This document shows, piece after piece, positions 47,510-60,263 of a DNA stretch of 64,000 bases. The notes under the pieces were generated by a model that saw only the letters and a program-made list of their open reading frames with translations, ran no database searches and had not been told where the DNA came from. Source of the DNA: Symbiodinium natans (taxonomy: Eukaryota > Sar > Dinophyceae > Suessiales > Symbiodiniaceae); contig CAJNDS010000005.1 of the NCBI GenBank assembly GCA_905221605.1, forward strand, positions 186,001 through 250,000. The letters run 5' to 3'. Positions within the stretch are counted from its first letter, which is position 1; each line of letters starts with the position of its first letter. Made by a program: the position numbers and the translations under genes.

Positions 47510-50500
47510 ATGGGTGGCAACTATCTGCAACTTCTCTCCTGGAGCAGTGTCGGACCCGCCCCAGTGTGATCGCGGCGGTGCTCAGCTGGTTGCACGCCCA
47601 GTTCCTGCGCTTGAAGGGGCCTCAAACACCTTCGGAAGTTTCCCAGGCAGTGATTGCAACAAGGTGGCATCTTTGGCGGAGTAGAGCATCTCCAGAGCCA
47701 TCAACATCTTAGGCAGACGAGTGCTGGAGAAGTCCCTGCAGACTGCAAGGGGAAGTCTTCGAAGCAGTGCACGCGCCGCAAGGATGCTTTGTCGGTAAGC
47801 TCTGCTGACTCGACGATTCTTACCCTCTTGAGCTTGTCGGACGCAGCAAAAAGACCTTGCGCAGCAGACGTGCCAATGAAAGCCCCTGGCTTGCAGCTAG
47901 TTCCACCTGGTTTCTTGAAATCGTGCTGTGAGGGTGGACGCTCTCTTCAATGGTCGACCTGCCTGGCGCTCAGTCGGTATGCAAACAGATTGCAAAGCAG
48001 AGGGTGCAAGCGGCAAAGCACTGCAAGTCGCGCCAAACAGGCCTTCAAAAAGAAGGGCGATCATGCTATCTTCATCTTCTGGAGCCAGCAGATCGCCTCT
48101 CAGATTCGCCACACCTTTCTCAAAGCCTTCCCGGCCCTCTATCGGCGGATAATGTCGTCACTGCTCGCGCGATTCCCAGGTTTGGTGATTGGAAGATTGC
48201 AGAGCGGCTCCAGGATGATGGTGCCTGCAAGCCCCTGAGAGAGAGCACCAGCTGCCCCATCAGTTCATCGAGTTCGGTCCCAGTCCCAACGGCCCATCAG
48301 TCCCGACATCTTGGTTTTGTGCGCAAGGCTTGGGCTTTGCAGAAGACATGCGAGGTCGACGCAGGCAGATCTCAAGCACTTGTGTACCTTCTTCACAGCG
48401 TCTCTTCATCTCCAGCAAGTAGACATGATGTGCCCAGCTACAGTCAAGTCAGCGAATGCCGCTCTTACTGGTCAGGCCTTGGTTGCAGCATCCTCCTTTG
48501 CCAGAAGCCCAGACGCCTCAGCATGCCATTCTTTCATGCGACTGAAGCCTTAAGCACGAGCATTTGTAGATGCTGAGGTACTTGCAACGGGAGTGCTTTC
48601 TTGTACCCCCCCTTCAACAACAAAAAACACACCAAACAAGAAGCCTTCCCCACTCCCCCCCTCCGCTTCATCTGAAAAAATGGATCGCGGGCCAGAGCCC
48701 GAACTTCAAAAAGCCATGGAGCAGGTGTCCAAGGCCCCCTTTGAAGCCCAGAGGCCAGGGCTCCGATCTCCCTTGTTTGAAAAAATCGGGACTCGGAAAG
48801 CTGGCTTTCAAGATGGCAGCCCAGCCGGAGGGTGGAAATTTTATAAGCAAGTACGACTACCACTTTCACCGCTCACCAGCGCCCCCTTGCTTGCGGGCTT
48901 CCGCTTTCCGGAAGTACCCGAAATTCCGAAACGCGAGACTGGCCAGCGGCACTGAGGCACCCCGAAGGTTCTTACCTGATAAGAGTTGGCAAGCATCCCG
49001 ACTTATTCTCAGGGATGTCATATGTGGATGTTGTGTAGCTCAGTTCATGGATGTTCATGGTACACCTCAGGCGATGGCGCCTGTGGGAACCCACAGCACG
49101 GCGATTCGTGCCCAAAAGCGACTGGTCTCAAGAAGCTGCAGTGGATTTGCCAGCTGCGGTTCGATGGTTCTCTCGTCTTTGGGACCATACTTCCTGACGT
49201 GCACATGTTTTGGCTGACAAGGGCTCACCGTGCTCGAAGGGACGGACGCGGGAGGCCTCAATTGAGCTTTTCCTTGTCAGCTGGGTCGCCTGATCGGCTG
49301 GACTGGTCCATCCCGGTGTAGGACCAGCGTGGCAGACTTCTCAGGAGTCGCAGGCCCTAGCATTACATCTTTGAACAATGTTTGGGCCATTTCTGGAAAT
49401 TCCGTGACTTTGGATAGATGGCCTGTGGAGGACGACTCGGATGATGAGGTACCATGGTCACGGCCACACTGGTGCCAACCTTGGTGGCGCTTGTTGAAAA
49501 AGCAGGGTTCTAGCTACCATTGGAATCATCATCATGGAAGCTTAGGTCCCAGTGGTCCACCGCCGATCTAATTCGCGCCTCCGGCTTGTTGACAGAGAGC
49601 CAGTACCATTCAGTAGCCTGTATCATAGATTTCATCTTTCCACGCCACTTCAACTGTGGGTGCGGGGGTGGGGTGTGGGTATTTGCCTTTCGCTAGGCTG
49701 GTGCGACCGGCGCAACGTAGACCTCAGCGGTTGTTTCGATCGAGAGGCCACTGATGTGCATGTTGTTTCTCGCTGGTTCGTTATTCGTTAGGGAATTTGT
49801 ATGTGGAAGGGCAGGGCACATCTTGCGTTGGTGAGTGGAAGGGGAAAGGGGCAAATCCCATGTCGTCGACTGCCGTGGTTCAATTGCGCAAGCGTATTTG
49901 TTCTCAGAGCGCACAGTGGATACTAGTTCCCTTGCAGAGGCGCGTCCTGCAGCAATACAAAAAGGTAGTCTAATCAAGTACACGGCACGTGGCTTGCTCA
50001 AGGGCTTGCAGTCTTGCGATCAAATCGTCACGTGCCGACGCCAATATCAAAGTATGGCGTTCCTACATTGCCCTACGTGTGATTGTATCGTTGGCAAATC
50101 ATCGAGGAGCGCGGCTCACTTGCAAGGCCCACCAAGAGACGGTGGTGCACAGTCGAGAACTCTGCAGCTGCAAACGCTTCGCGGCGAGCGGAGATGCGTT
50201 GTGCCGGATGGATTCGCTACCTCGGAAGAGCTCGAGGGGCGCAGCAGCACTCCACTAGATTCTCCCCTCCGGCGCACGTGTATGTGTGATTGTGTGGCTC
50301 CTACACATGCCCTTTCGCACTTGCTGCCCGACAACCCGAAAAGCCTAGAGTGAGAAACCCACTTCTTAGACTACCTTTCATAACTGCTGCAGGCAATGCA
50401 CAGGCGACGTGAGGGCCGAGATTACTCGCGCGGAGGGACAACTTGAGATACACACGATGACTGCGTAGAGTCCAAACCTGCGTTCTGATAAGCGTTCAAG

Positions 50501-52530
50501 ACACGTCGCATAGCTTTCGCTGCACTTGCTTGATGCATTTTTGGTCTGGGAAAAAAGCGAGGGCCAGTATGGCCAAGCATGTGTGGCGGGTTCCTTGCGA
50601 AGGCTGTTGTTGACCGTGTTGCGGCCGCTGCAAAGCAGGCGGGTTCCTGCTAGTGACTCTAGCGTTCCCTGCTCTCGCATGTTGCGTCTGATGCAGAGGA
50701 CATGGCACGTGACAGCGATGGCTTTGAAAGGAGCTGTCCTCTGATCTTTTGAAGTTTCTTTGACTGCGATTCCGAACGTTGTTACTAAGCATGTCCTTGA
50801 AGGAGCGACTCTGTCGGCCAGGTCCGGGTGGCCTCAAGGGCCTGGGAACCCACACAGTCATTGGATCACAAAACGGCTTTCGGAATCTTCTCTGCCCAAG
50901 GTGAAGACAGACGGCTCTTACACAAGGCCACCGACACTGGACCGTCGGAATTCCCTATACGGCCGGTGCCACAGACACCGACATTTCGAGAGTGCATGCA
51001 ACGATCATGCGCTTCGTGGTCTGTACTGCAGGCAATCGCGTTGAGCGGTTCTTCGGTCCTGAAACTGATGTGCTGTCCGGCGGCTCAGAGAGTCGGATTG
51101 TAGTATCCAATGCGGGAAGCAGTGTATGAAGGAGTTCGAATATTGACGTGTGTTACCATGACGGTATGATGTGGGCCCTCTTAAGTAATTGTGGGTTTAC
51201 CAAGTTGCTTCGGCTCTATGTGCCTGTACCTATACGGACAGACAAGGAGACAAGTTGTGCACCTAGGCCATGGCTCTACAGCTCCGGAGACAAGTCCAGG
51301 CTCTACGGGGTGTTTTTCGGAAATGAGCTCATGCCTTGGCTTTGGCTGAATGCAGCTTCGGTGCTGAGCTAGCTAGACATGCTAACAGTATGCTAAACAT
51401 CTGAGTGAGGTTTGCCTACAGCTTGGTTTGGAAGAAGCGGCCGACTCAGGTGCAGACATGTCCCGACTCAAAGCCCTGTCGGTGTGGTTGCTCAGGAAGT
51501 TCTGGGGCCGACCCGGACACAGGCTCCTCCGGCCGGAAGATTTGAATGTTAGCACACTACTACACAGCTCAGATCGGTTCATGGTCCTTGAGCCAACGGA
51601 GAGTCGTAGGCAGATCGTAGCAGGGGGAAGGGGATTTCAATCGCATGGGCAGGTCCACCCGTGAGGAGCGGTGGTAGGCTCTCGTAGATTTCGGCGACTC
51701 AGCCCCAGATTAAGGCAAAAGTCCTCGGTTGCCGTACTGCGCCACGATGATTGGACCATGCCAGCATCGTTTTGCGCAGTTCTGTGTGAAGTCTCCTAGT
51801 AGCTCTGCTTCTTCGGCTCTCCGATGAGCACTGCAATGGATTTTCAAGCAAGGATCAGTATCATCGGCAAGCTTGTGGCACGTCAGTACAGTGGCTGCTT
51901 TAGTCACAGAGTCATAGAGGGGACACAGGACGCAGCTCCTGCCCAAGACAGGATACCTCAGAGGAGACTGAAAGCCTCAGTCGGTTCAGCCTCTACCCAT
52001 CCGTGCCTCTGCAGCCTTGGAACATCTTGGAACATGCTGAACGTGGAGGCAACGGGGCCATTCCCAGAAGCTTCGGACAACAGCTGCATGAATCTGTCAG
52101 GAGTTCGTTTGCCCAGAACTGCGGCTGGCCATGTGTCATGCCAAGCCGCCGAGATTCCGTTGAACCTCCCGTGAGTTTAGCTTTAGCGAGGGGTTTAGGA
52201 TGCGATGAGGGGGCATTGCATCAGCGCTATTGTAGTCACGATTCACGCGCCTGCACGTATGCAACTTGCCACTGGTGCCCCATTGGTGCCAGGTCAAAGA
52301 GGCCATCCGAATTATCATGCTCGGGCGCTCGGTAGTGTAACGGTAGTGTGCTTGGGCAGTGCTGAAGGTGTGCCTGAGTGCAGTAAGGCATTGCCTTGTC
52401 ATATGTCGCAGTCTTGGTGGCACGCAGCCAATTGCGGGGGCCACAGACTGTCCAGATCTCTCAAAGCTCAAGTGCATGTACAGTAACTACTGCATAGTAC
52501 ATGTTGCCCGCCGATCTGTGTTTGTGAATT
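47510..52530. other. no firmly supported gene; several candidate frames
   Basis: Candidate + frames: 47928-48152 (GKALQVAPNRPSKRRAIMLS), 48125-48238 (RAIPRFGDWKIAERLQDDG), 48311-48553, and 49329-49571 (starting MADFSGVAGPSITSLNNVWA). None shows a known domain or a phase-proven exon chain. 48570-48955 is open in more than one frame. Confidence 0.35.
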
Positions 52531-52539
52531 TGCTTTGTG

Positions 52540-52830
52540 GCCTGGGTTAGTGAGGATCTGAAAGCCGTCGTCTCTGAGCTGTTCGATGTCGAGTATTTGA
52601 AGATCAATGACAGTCAATTGGTGCAGGCAGTCTGCTGCCGTTTGATGCACATCTTTAGCACCTGGTTTCTTGAAGTTTCTTGGCTTCTGGGTAAGGAAGT
52701 CGAACGCCTGGTTGAAAAGTTCTCGGAGATCCTAGAGAACAATTCCGACAAATCAGGCCCAGCCACCAAGCTAAAGTGTGCAACGACGCAGCTGCTGCCA
52801 GGTTTTGGCTTTGTGCACATCATGCGCTCC
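52540..52830 (+). CDS. anonymous helical exon
   Basis: The frame reads VSEDLKAVVSELFDVEYLKI, then NDSQLVQAVCCRLMHIFSTW, then LLGKEVERLVEKFSEILENN. A long charged amphipathic helix is predicted, with GTAAGG-type and GC-type donors inside that may or may not be used. It is the probable start of a gene continuing to 53.6 kb. Confidence 0.45.
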
Positions 52831-52847
52831 TAGTAGTCGTTCTGCAG

Positions 52848-53628
52848 GACGTGCGCAGCTGGTTTTCAACCTCTACACGGCGAAGAATCGCAAGCAAAGC
52901 CTTTGGTGCGCTGATGTGGGTGGGTTTTGAGGGCACAGGGCTGCAGGGCACTGTGAGGTCTAGGATCCAGTAGCCCTTGGCCCCTCGTCATGCAAAGTTG
53001 TGAGCAGGAACATTCTCGTCGGCAGTGACGAGAAGATTGTGTTCGAACAGTGGCGCATCCCTGTAGCCATGCAGCCTCTGAACAGGCTCGCTTGCGCTGT
53101 CTTGCCCAGCAAGTTATCGGCCCTGGGCATTGGACCGGCCATTGCTAACCTCCACGCCATAAGCTGAAGCCAGCAAGAGGTATCTCAATCCTGCCGACAA
53201 CCTTCGGGAAGAAGCGAATCTGCAGGCAACGCTGGCAGCTGCGGTACTCCCCCGTGGTCACATCATGCTGAGCGGGGAAACTTCCAGCATCTTCCAACAT
53301 TTGGCAGGCATCTGCTTCGCAGCAAGTCCAGCAGGTTCTCCACTATGTGATCGCTAGAGCCAATGCCAAGGACTGGACACTTGAATGAGCATTGCACACA
53401 TATTGCAAAGAAACTACCCGCGGGATACTATCCATTGTGATCGTAGCATGTCGTTGGCATGTCGGGCTCTTGACACGTGGAAGGGAAGCCTCTGGTGAGG
53501 TGGAGCATCTTCCTCCACCGGACAAGGAGCAGACGGCCTACAACTTTGAAGTGTCCTTTGTGTCCGGTGAGGGCAAGGACGGAGTGAGCAGACGAGCAGC
53601 TTTTTACAGTCCAGCAATGTCAGAATGA
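52848..53628 (+). CDS. anonymous exons
   Basis: In order: about 52850-52920 reads RAQLVFNLYTAKNRKQSLWC; 53009-53150 (after GAGCAG|G) reads NILVGSDEKIVFEQWRIPVA, then LNRLACAVLPSKLSALGIGP; 53165-53325 reads SKRYLNPADNLREEANLQAT, then LPRGHIMLSGETSSIFQHLA; 53506-53600 reads EHLPPPDKEQTAYNFEVSFV. All are on + and protein-like, but the frame changes at about 53155 without an obvious intron, so a frameshift or an unusual splice is possible. Family unknown. Confidence 0.45.
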
Positions 53629-53639
53629 GCTGCAAGTCC

Positions 53640-55430
53640 AAGTTGCCAGGAAATCGGGACAGGGTCTCTGCTTCGACAAGGCAGTCGGCTCATGGGTTGG
53701 CAAACAGACTGCTTTTAATCTTGGTGCGCCTCGGTTTTACCATGCAAAGCTGTTTCAGGCCTGGGCTCCTCGCTCAGCCAAACCATCCGCCAAATGCCGC
53801 AGAACCCTCAGCTTGCTGCTGCGAAATTGTAGCAGGTTGCAGCTGAGGGTTCAACGATTGTGACCAACATATCCGCTCACAAGATTCGCAGTTTTACTGG
53901 TTTTAGGGAGACGTGGAAAGTTTGCAGAAGGGTGTTTGGAAGGGTTGCAGAAGAGGAGCAGATAATTCTTGAAGTGGTCGTGTTCTTGGTGTGAGGCTTT
54001 TGCACGAGCTGCAGGACAAGGGAAATAATGCCAATACTTTGTGACCATATTTTGGTTTCAGGCCTTGGGAACTCCTGTGGAGGAGAACGAATACAAATGT
54101 TTTTTGTTTATCAGCTGTCTAGAAGTGCCGCTGCGAAGAACAAACTAATTCAGGTGTAATTCTGTGACTTAGATGTCAGGTGCTCGAATGGTTGAAAAGC
54201 GTGGATCTTTCAGGGGGGAGGTGGGTAGCTACAGCAATATGGGCTGTGTTATTTGATCTATGTTCATTCGGATGGCTCAGGTACATGGCGTGAACGTAAC
54301 CCCTTTTGCACCCGTGCCGGTTGTCGGCACATGTACAGGAAATTGGGGAGGGGCATGCGGCCCTGCTCTCTGTACATACCCAGCAGCGGGTTACTCGCTG
54401 CATGAAGGTCTTCCATGGTCTTCTGCTTTACGTAGACTTCCGCAATGGTGTGCCAAAAGGGGTACGACCTGTGTAACGAGCTGTGCAAAGTCTACGTGAA
54501 GTCCGAGAAGATGTGGAGCGTTGCGAGCCCGTAGCGCTGGACGCGGGCGCAGGGATGCATCATACAAAATGTATGATGTTTGCTAACCATCAGAATGCCA
54601 CAATGACTACTCCAAGCACATGTGGAAGCTGGCATTTCGAACATCTCCACGGTTCGTTTTGGCACTTTGAACCCGGCATTTCATGCTTCAGGTCATGAAG
54701 TAAGATCTCTGAGACATGTCGAGACGCAAAGTGTGCAAAGGTTTGAGACACCGTAGCACTGGCTTCAGCTGCTTGAATGAAGTTCCTCCTCTTTGCCTCA
54801 GCATGACATGCATCTTGGGAGGCTCACCAGGGTACAGTAGCTTCAGTTTTGTTGTTTCGTGACTAAACTAGGTGCACAGGCTACCAGTGGCAACGAAGCG
54901 GTCGGCCGGGAACACGCGTTGTTGGTGTGGTGAAGTCTTCCCCCTGAGGACATGGCTTCGGGACACCTTTCTCCTGACACTGTTGCTGCGTAGCGCTGCT
55001 GGAAATCAGCCTGGCTGGCGCGATTTGCATTGACTGCCATCGGGGCTGGTCCGTGAAGTATTACGCATCAACATCTGCCAGTGGCAGGAGCGACCCATGT
55101 GCGAAGGCACTGCTTTTGGTTGCCCACCGCGATGACGAGACTTTCTTTGCAGGCCTTGCCCCTATGGTTCTCAACATTTGAGAAAGGTGACAAGACACAA
55201 AAACACAACAAAAAGCACGAAGCAAAGATGACACCCACAGAAGTGTTGCGGAAGAAGCTCCTCTTTTTGTGCACAGTAGTGATCACTCCGTGTGCACTCC
55301 GAGGCGAGGCGCTTTTGGGACGCAAAGCCTCGCTGCCCTGGGATTGTCGCAGGGCCTGGTGGCTTCATCCTCAGAACGTGAGAGGACAGAATGTCGACGA
55401 CAAGTTGACAACAACGAATACACTCTGAAT
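53640..55430. other. no gene seen
   Basis: Frames on both strands are short and without motif. Confidence 0.4.
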
Positions 55431-55440
55431 CGAAAGCGTC

Positions 55441-55902
55441 GTGTCGGAGATCTTGCCCCGTTCAGGCACGTGGTCGTGGTTGCTGGGGCAGACAACCCCG
55501 CAACTCGTCAGGCGCGCTTTGCAACTTTGGGAAAGTGGAGTTTGTTTGGTGACATGCCGATGCCCGTCAGGAGCTGCACGCTGTCTTGAACATCGCGAGG
55601 TTCGGCACATGATGTCCTTGCCTGCTATGCTGCCATGTCCCCCTCCTGCCACAGTTGATTTGATTGAGAATGAGGTCGCACACGCTAGCCGCAATCATTG
55701 TGGAGGAGGCGTTCAAATCCAGCATCATGAGTTCCTGGCGACGTGTCGCCGCGTGATCAGGTTTGGGACTATGATGACTGCAACATGGCGTGCTGAACTT
55801 AGTCAGGGAATGTCAGGGAAATGCGTTGTTCACGAGCTGCACCGAGCTGCGCTCGAGTTGGTCTTCAATAGTCAGGTCTTCTTCCCGTATCGCCTGTTTT
55901 AA
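55441..55902 (+). CDS. anonymous open frame, 153 codons
   Basis: The second half reads ATVDLIENEVAHASRNHCGG, then IQHHEFLATCRRVIRFGTMM, then GKCVVHELHRAALELVFNSQ. It is protein-like; the first half overlaps a minus frame and is doubtful. Not recognised. Confidence 0.35.
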   Translation: MSEILPRSGTWSWLLGQTTPQLVRRALQLWESGVCLVTCRCPSGAARCLEHREVRHMMSLPAMLPCPPPATVDLIENEVAHASRNHCGGGVQIQHHEFLATCRRVIRFGTMMTATWRAELSQGMSGKCVVHELHRAALELVFNSQVFFPYRLF

Positions 55903-56823
55903 ACATTAGAAGCTAAGCAATCGACGGGAACGTGCGAAGCTATGTCTAAAGAACTACTTGCGCATCCTCAAGTACGCGATGAAGTTACTCGGAGTGATTG
56001 ACGAGCGATGTACCATGAGTACATGTCGTGGGTGCTAAGGTACTGCGCACGCTTTGTAGGCCAGCCGCCATGACTGCCTAGCAGCCTGGTCACACATCGT
56101 GGCAACTGCAGTGTATCAGAAAGGTTGTCCCCTTGTCCAGTTGCAGAAAATGCGGAATGCACGTGCGCGGGGAGCAAGCAAAGCACCTGGAGGTGGCAGC
56201 TTGCCGATAGAGCAGCGCTTGAAGGATCTTCTCACATCAGGCAGGAGCACGAGCATGATTGATCTGGGCTGTTCTTGGCCGGTTTTCGCACGGCCGTCAG
56301 CAGTTTCATCTCAGGCAACTGGGACTATGTGGTGACTCACAACGAGCACGGAGAGTGCGCACCAACACGGTTGTAGCACCGAACTAGAGCCGGAGTTCTT
56401 TGGGCCTAAATCGCCTTCATGGAGGTATCATCATTGGCAACATGTTGGCAGCAGCCTCAGCCTTCCCATACAGAACACACACAAAAGAGTCGACCTTGAG
56501 ACATGAACAGAACTCTGTGACATCCAGGTTAGGCAACTCACGCTGGCAACACACGGCGTAGAACCAACAAGCGGCGACTAGCGGCTTGAGTGATAAGGCT
56601 AGCACATGGTGCCTTGCCCAAAGGGCAGATTCACAGGGAGTCAAAGACACCATGCTTGGCAGAACACAGCTGAACCCAGCACATCATGAGTATTTTCAAA
56701 GGGTGTGGCTATGCTTGTGGGATGCACATCTTTGTAAAGCTGCCTGAGACGAGCTGCATTTTGCCAGTTCTACTGCCGAACCAGGCTCAACTTCACGAGC
56801 TCCAGCGTGGACTACTCAAAGTG

Positions 56824-56879
<56 letters not shown>

Positions 56880-56996
56880 TGTTGTTGTTGTAGTTGTAGT
56901 AGTAGTAGTAGTACTACTACTACTACTACTACTACTATTACTACTACTACTATTATTACTACTACTATGAATATTACTAATTTCTACTACTATGAA

Positions 56997-57092
<96 letters not shown>

Positions 57093-57117
57093 GACTACAA
57101 CTTCGACTACAACTTCG

Positions 57118-57211
<94 letters not shown>

Positions 57212-57316
57212 CTACTCCTACTGCTACTGCTACTGCTACTGCTACTGCTCCTGCTGCTGCTGCTGCTACTGCTACTACTACTAGTACTACTACTGCTTCC
57301 CCCCCCCCCCCCCCCA
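56824..57316. repeat. (GTA)n facing (TAC)n: inverted trinucleotide array
   Basis: (GTA)n runs 56824-56912 with a GTT interruption at 56879-56895. At GTAC (56911-56914) it flips to (TAC/CTA)n, which continues with interruptions to about 57290; a TTCGACTACAAC interruption occurs near 57090-57118. It passes into CTGCTA/GCTGCT units and a C run at 57300-57315. The two halves are reverse complements. Homopolymer-like protein frames on both strands are artefacts. Confidence 0.95.
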
Positions 57317-57319
57317 GCA

Positions 57320-58450
57320 AAGAAACAAGGGAGACAAGGGATGAGGGATGGATGATAGACACGCACGGCAAAACGAAAGTAATGCGTTGCAAAACGAAAA
57401 TTGACGAAAACATCAAACCTGAGTCTCCGTTTTCTTCCCGACTACGATACAAAAACGACACCGGCAAAGCTGGGCAAAACAAGTAGAACATGTCCAGCAC
57501 CAATGCTGGTAATTGCAGCATTTTTGCGTTGAAAAGTTGAGAAATGAATTTCGTGCGGTTGAGCTCATTTTGAAAATGGTTCTCAAAACATTTCCAAGAT
57601 GCAGGAAATGCGATTTTTCGGCAAAGAAGAGCAACAAAAACACTATTTCCCGTAGCACGAGGGGGTAGCGGGGAAGTCATACTACTGGTACGACGTCTCC
57701 CCCTCCTTCTGCTCGCTGCCGCCGCCGCCGCCGCTGCTGCCACTAGTACTCGTACTCCTATTCCTTCTCCAAGAAAAAGCGAAGGAGCGGCGGGCATCAA
57801 CCGTTTGTGTCAGCTGGCCTGTCACAGTGGGCATTGCTTCCCTGGTGCCCAAGGCCTGCACATGGCAGTCCGTGCTCACTGCTGAGCTTCCACCGCCTGC
57901 AGCAAAATCTTTTTTTGCCCACGATCAGTATCCGACAGCTCCCAGGATGCGCTTCAAACGATGCCGAACCCGCCACAGATGCTGGCGATGGGCTCACTAC
58001 AGCTCACTGGAGCTCACATCAGCTCACTGTTGTCATCGCTCCTTGCCGTAGGTCGATTACGCGTGCAGTGCCAGCAGTGCACCAAGAAAAGGCATCCTGT
58101 TGCATGGGAACTAAGGTGTTCAATCCCATCCCTGAGCTGAACGTGTCTGTAAGCCCCGGCAAGGCTCGCATGCTGGAGGCCGGGTGGGTCATGAGAGCTT
58201 CCGGGGCTGGTGTTGTGGCTTCTCTTGTAAAGTTGGGAGCAGCTTGTGGCAAAATGTACATTAAAGAGCTGGAGCTCTCTTAAGGCCATAAGAGGCTGCG
58301 TGAGGATCCTGTAGGCAGCTCCATGATGCTGTCTTGCCTCCCTGGGTTGAAATCTCGGGCCCGTGAAAACTTCAGCTCCCGAAGGAAGGAAAGTCTCAAA
58401 CTGCACGGCCCTGCCTGTTCAAAGCATCCCACCCCCGAAGGCAGCTTAAC
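57320..58450. other. no firm gene; candidate frame at 58.1 kb
   Basis: A + frame near 58110-58283 reads TKVFNPIPELNVSVSPGKAR, then GAGVVASLVKLGAACGKMYI. It could be an exon; the minus strand is open as well (58014-58406). Confidence 0.3.
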
Positions 58451-58456
58451 GTAATC

Positions 58457-58659
58457 ACGAAAGCTAGCTCCTTGGAGCTCGCGAGAGTTGTCGTTTACAA
58501 GTCTTCTCTCTAGTGTTCAGCTGGGTCAACAAGCGACCCCGACCCTTAAGTGGTATGAAAATCAAGGAGACAAACGGCTGCCGGGGGGGGGGGGGGGGGG
58601 CCCTCTTTTCAGGCCCCCCCCCCCTCTTGGTCAGGCTCAGCCGCGTTTCTAGCTTTCGT
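58457..58659. mobile_element. inverted-repeat element, family 2 (copy 2, short form)
   Basis: It begins ACGAAAGCTAG and ends CTAGCTTTCGT, as does 10500-11006. The left 130 bp differ from that copy at only a handful of positions. The middle is reduced to C and G runs. It lacks about 300 bp present in copy 1, apparently lost between GTCAGG and TCAGCCGCG-type sites. No coding capacity. Confidence 0.7.
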
Positions 58660-58904
58660 AGCCCAGATCTCAAGTATGACAACAGCTGGCCTCAACAAAC
58701 TGGCGGAAGTGAATGGAGCAGGAAAACTTCACCGCAGTGGGTACTTGTACTTTTTTGAGTTCCAAATAATCCTGTTGCCGGCAGCCTTTTTCTCGAGTTC
58801 TAGCAAGATACCCTTCTTTTATGAGTGACTCTCTTCATACTTGCTCAGTCATGAAGAACTGGAACCGCCACCCAGGCAAAAAAACGGCGCTCCCAATAGA
58901 AAAT

Positions 58905-59170
58905 TGCAATGTCGAACCTGCCCGCATACCGAGCCCCGCAGAGAGATAGAAAAGTGCAGCATGTGCTGAACTTCATCTGCTCTGTGCATGAGTTTTTTTT
59001 GCACGACAGGATTTTCCAAAGGCAGCAGCTCAACTGGAACGACCTGTCCTCCAAGTCGATTCGTAGCCGAAAAAAGACATACGAGTCTGATGGTTGCGTG
59101 TTCTCCAGGCGGACTAACCAATCAGCCCATACAGCACAATCGTCGCATTGGAGGGTTCTGGAGGCTTGAC
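58905..59170 (+). CDS. anonymous candidate exon
   Basis: The + frame reads RQQLNWNDLSSKSIRSRKKT, then YESDGCVFSRRTNQ. It is hydrophilic and basic. A competing + frame (58988-59368) and minus frames exist. Low support. Confidence 0.3.
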
Positions 59171-59439
59171 ATGCTCGAAAGACGCCAGGCATACATGAAG
59201 GCGATACCGACTCCCGCGCGCAGGATGACTGTGCAGGGTCTTGGGAGGCATGTCAGCGGTTCAATCGGACTCAATCGTGTGGAATGCCATGATCTGCAAT
59301 GCTTGTTTGCCGGAGGTACACCGAGCACTTGGTACCAGTGGAGGCGTTCATCCGGCCAAAGCCACTAGGCACTGCCAGCAAAGTTTGAAGATCTTTGAGT
59401 TTTTGAAATGACTTCATGAGAGTACAGGAGGGTCGGGAA

Positions 59440-59700
59440 GGCTGTCTGTAGCGCCCAGTGGCTTGCTGGAGGGATTATTTGGATCATCCGTCACAGAGGG
59501 ACGTCTCAGTACAAGTGCAAACTCAAAAACAAGTTGCAGGCGTTGCCTTCGCACACAATATGCTGAGCATAGACCTGCCGTTCATGCCCGCCCGCCACAT
59601 TGGAAGAAGAGAAATGCCTTCCATGTCTGGCGCACCTGAGATGCGGAGGTATAGCTGGGTTATGATGCCCGGTGGTAAACATCCGAAGCGCGGTGCCTAG
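59440..59700 (+). CDS. anonymous candidate exon
   Basis: The frame reads DVSVQVQTQKQVAGVAFAHN, then MLSIDLPFMPARHIGRREMP, then RRYSWVMMPGGKHPKRGA, and ends at TAG. No family recognised. Confidence 0.35.
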
Positions 59701-59704
59701 ACTC

Positions 59705-59895
59705 CTGGGCATCACCAGTATTCGGTTATGTTCTATGTCACACATCTAGACACATTTTGTATTTCATACAGTATAGTACATGAAATTCATCAGAAAATTC
59801 CACTGAAAGTATGATCAAATAATAACTTTTATATAATATTATAGTGCATATTGTATGGTAGATATTGTACTATATAGTATACGACTTCGTCATGC
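59705..59895. other. AT-rich stretch
   Basis: Strongly AT-rich relative to its neighbours, with TATAGTA/TACTATA-type short inversions (about 59772 and 59868-59880). Non-coding. Confidence 0.6.
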
Positions 59896-59978
59896 AAAAC
59901 GGTACTCCCGCCGTGTGCAGGTTTTCGTCGCAGGAGTGCCTGGAGCTGGTAAAGGAGCGCACTGCATTGCAAGATGTG

Positions 59979-60079
59979 TGGGTTTACGAAAAACGGGACC
60001 CTAATATAGACCCCCCAAATAGTAGGATCCCCTTAAAATAAGGACCCCAATAAGGTACCCCCAGTATCGTAAATCCCCA
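59979..60079. mobile_element. small foldback element, family 1 (copy d, best preserved)
   Basis: The left end TGGGTTTACGA and right end TCGTAAATCCCCA are inverted repeats. Inside, GGGACCCTAATATAG and CCCCAATAAGGTACCC pair again. The core CCCCAAATAGTAGGATCC is shared with copy c. About 101 bp, non-coding. Confidence 0.7.
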
Positions 60080-60263
60080 ATATTGCTCGTAGCAAAGGCA
60101 GCGGCTAACATACACGTGCTTGGGTCTAACCGGGTTTCTTGCACGTAGCGGAACTTCACGAATGGCAGTACTGCGCTGGTTCTCGCCAAGCTGGCAGGTT
60201 TTGTTCGACCTCACGTGGTTCAACAGCTGCGGGCGACGTCACACTCCACAGCAAGCCACAAAG

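Noticed and set aside
56793..57800. 335-codon minus frame of Val/Thr/Ser runs and matching Tyr/Thr frames on +
   Set aside because: Pure translation of the GTA/TAC trinucleotide array.
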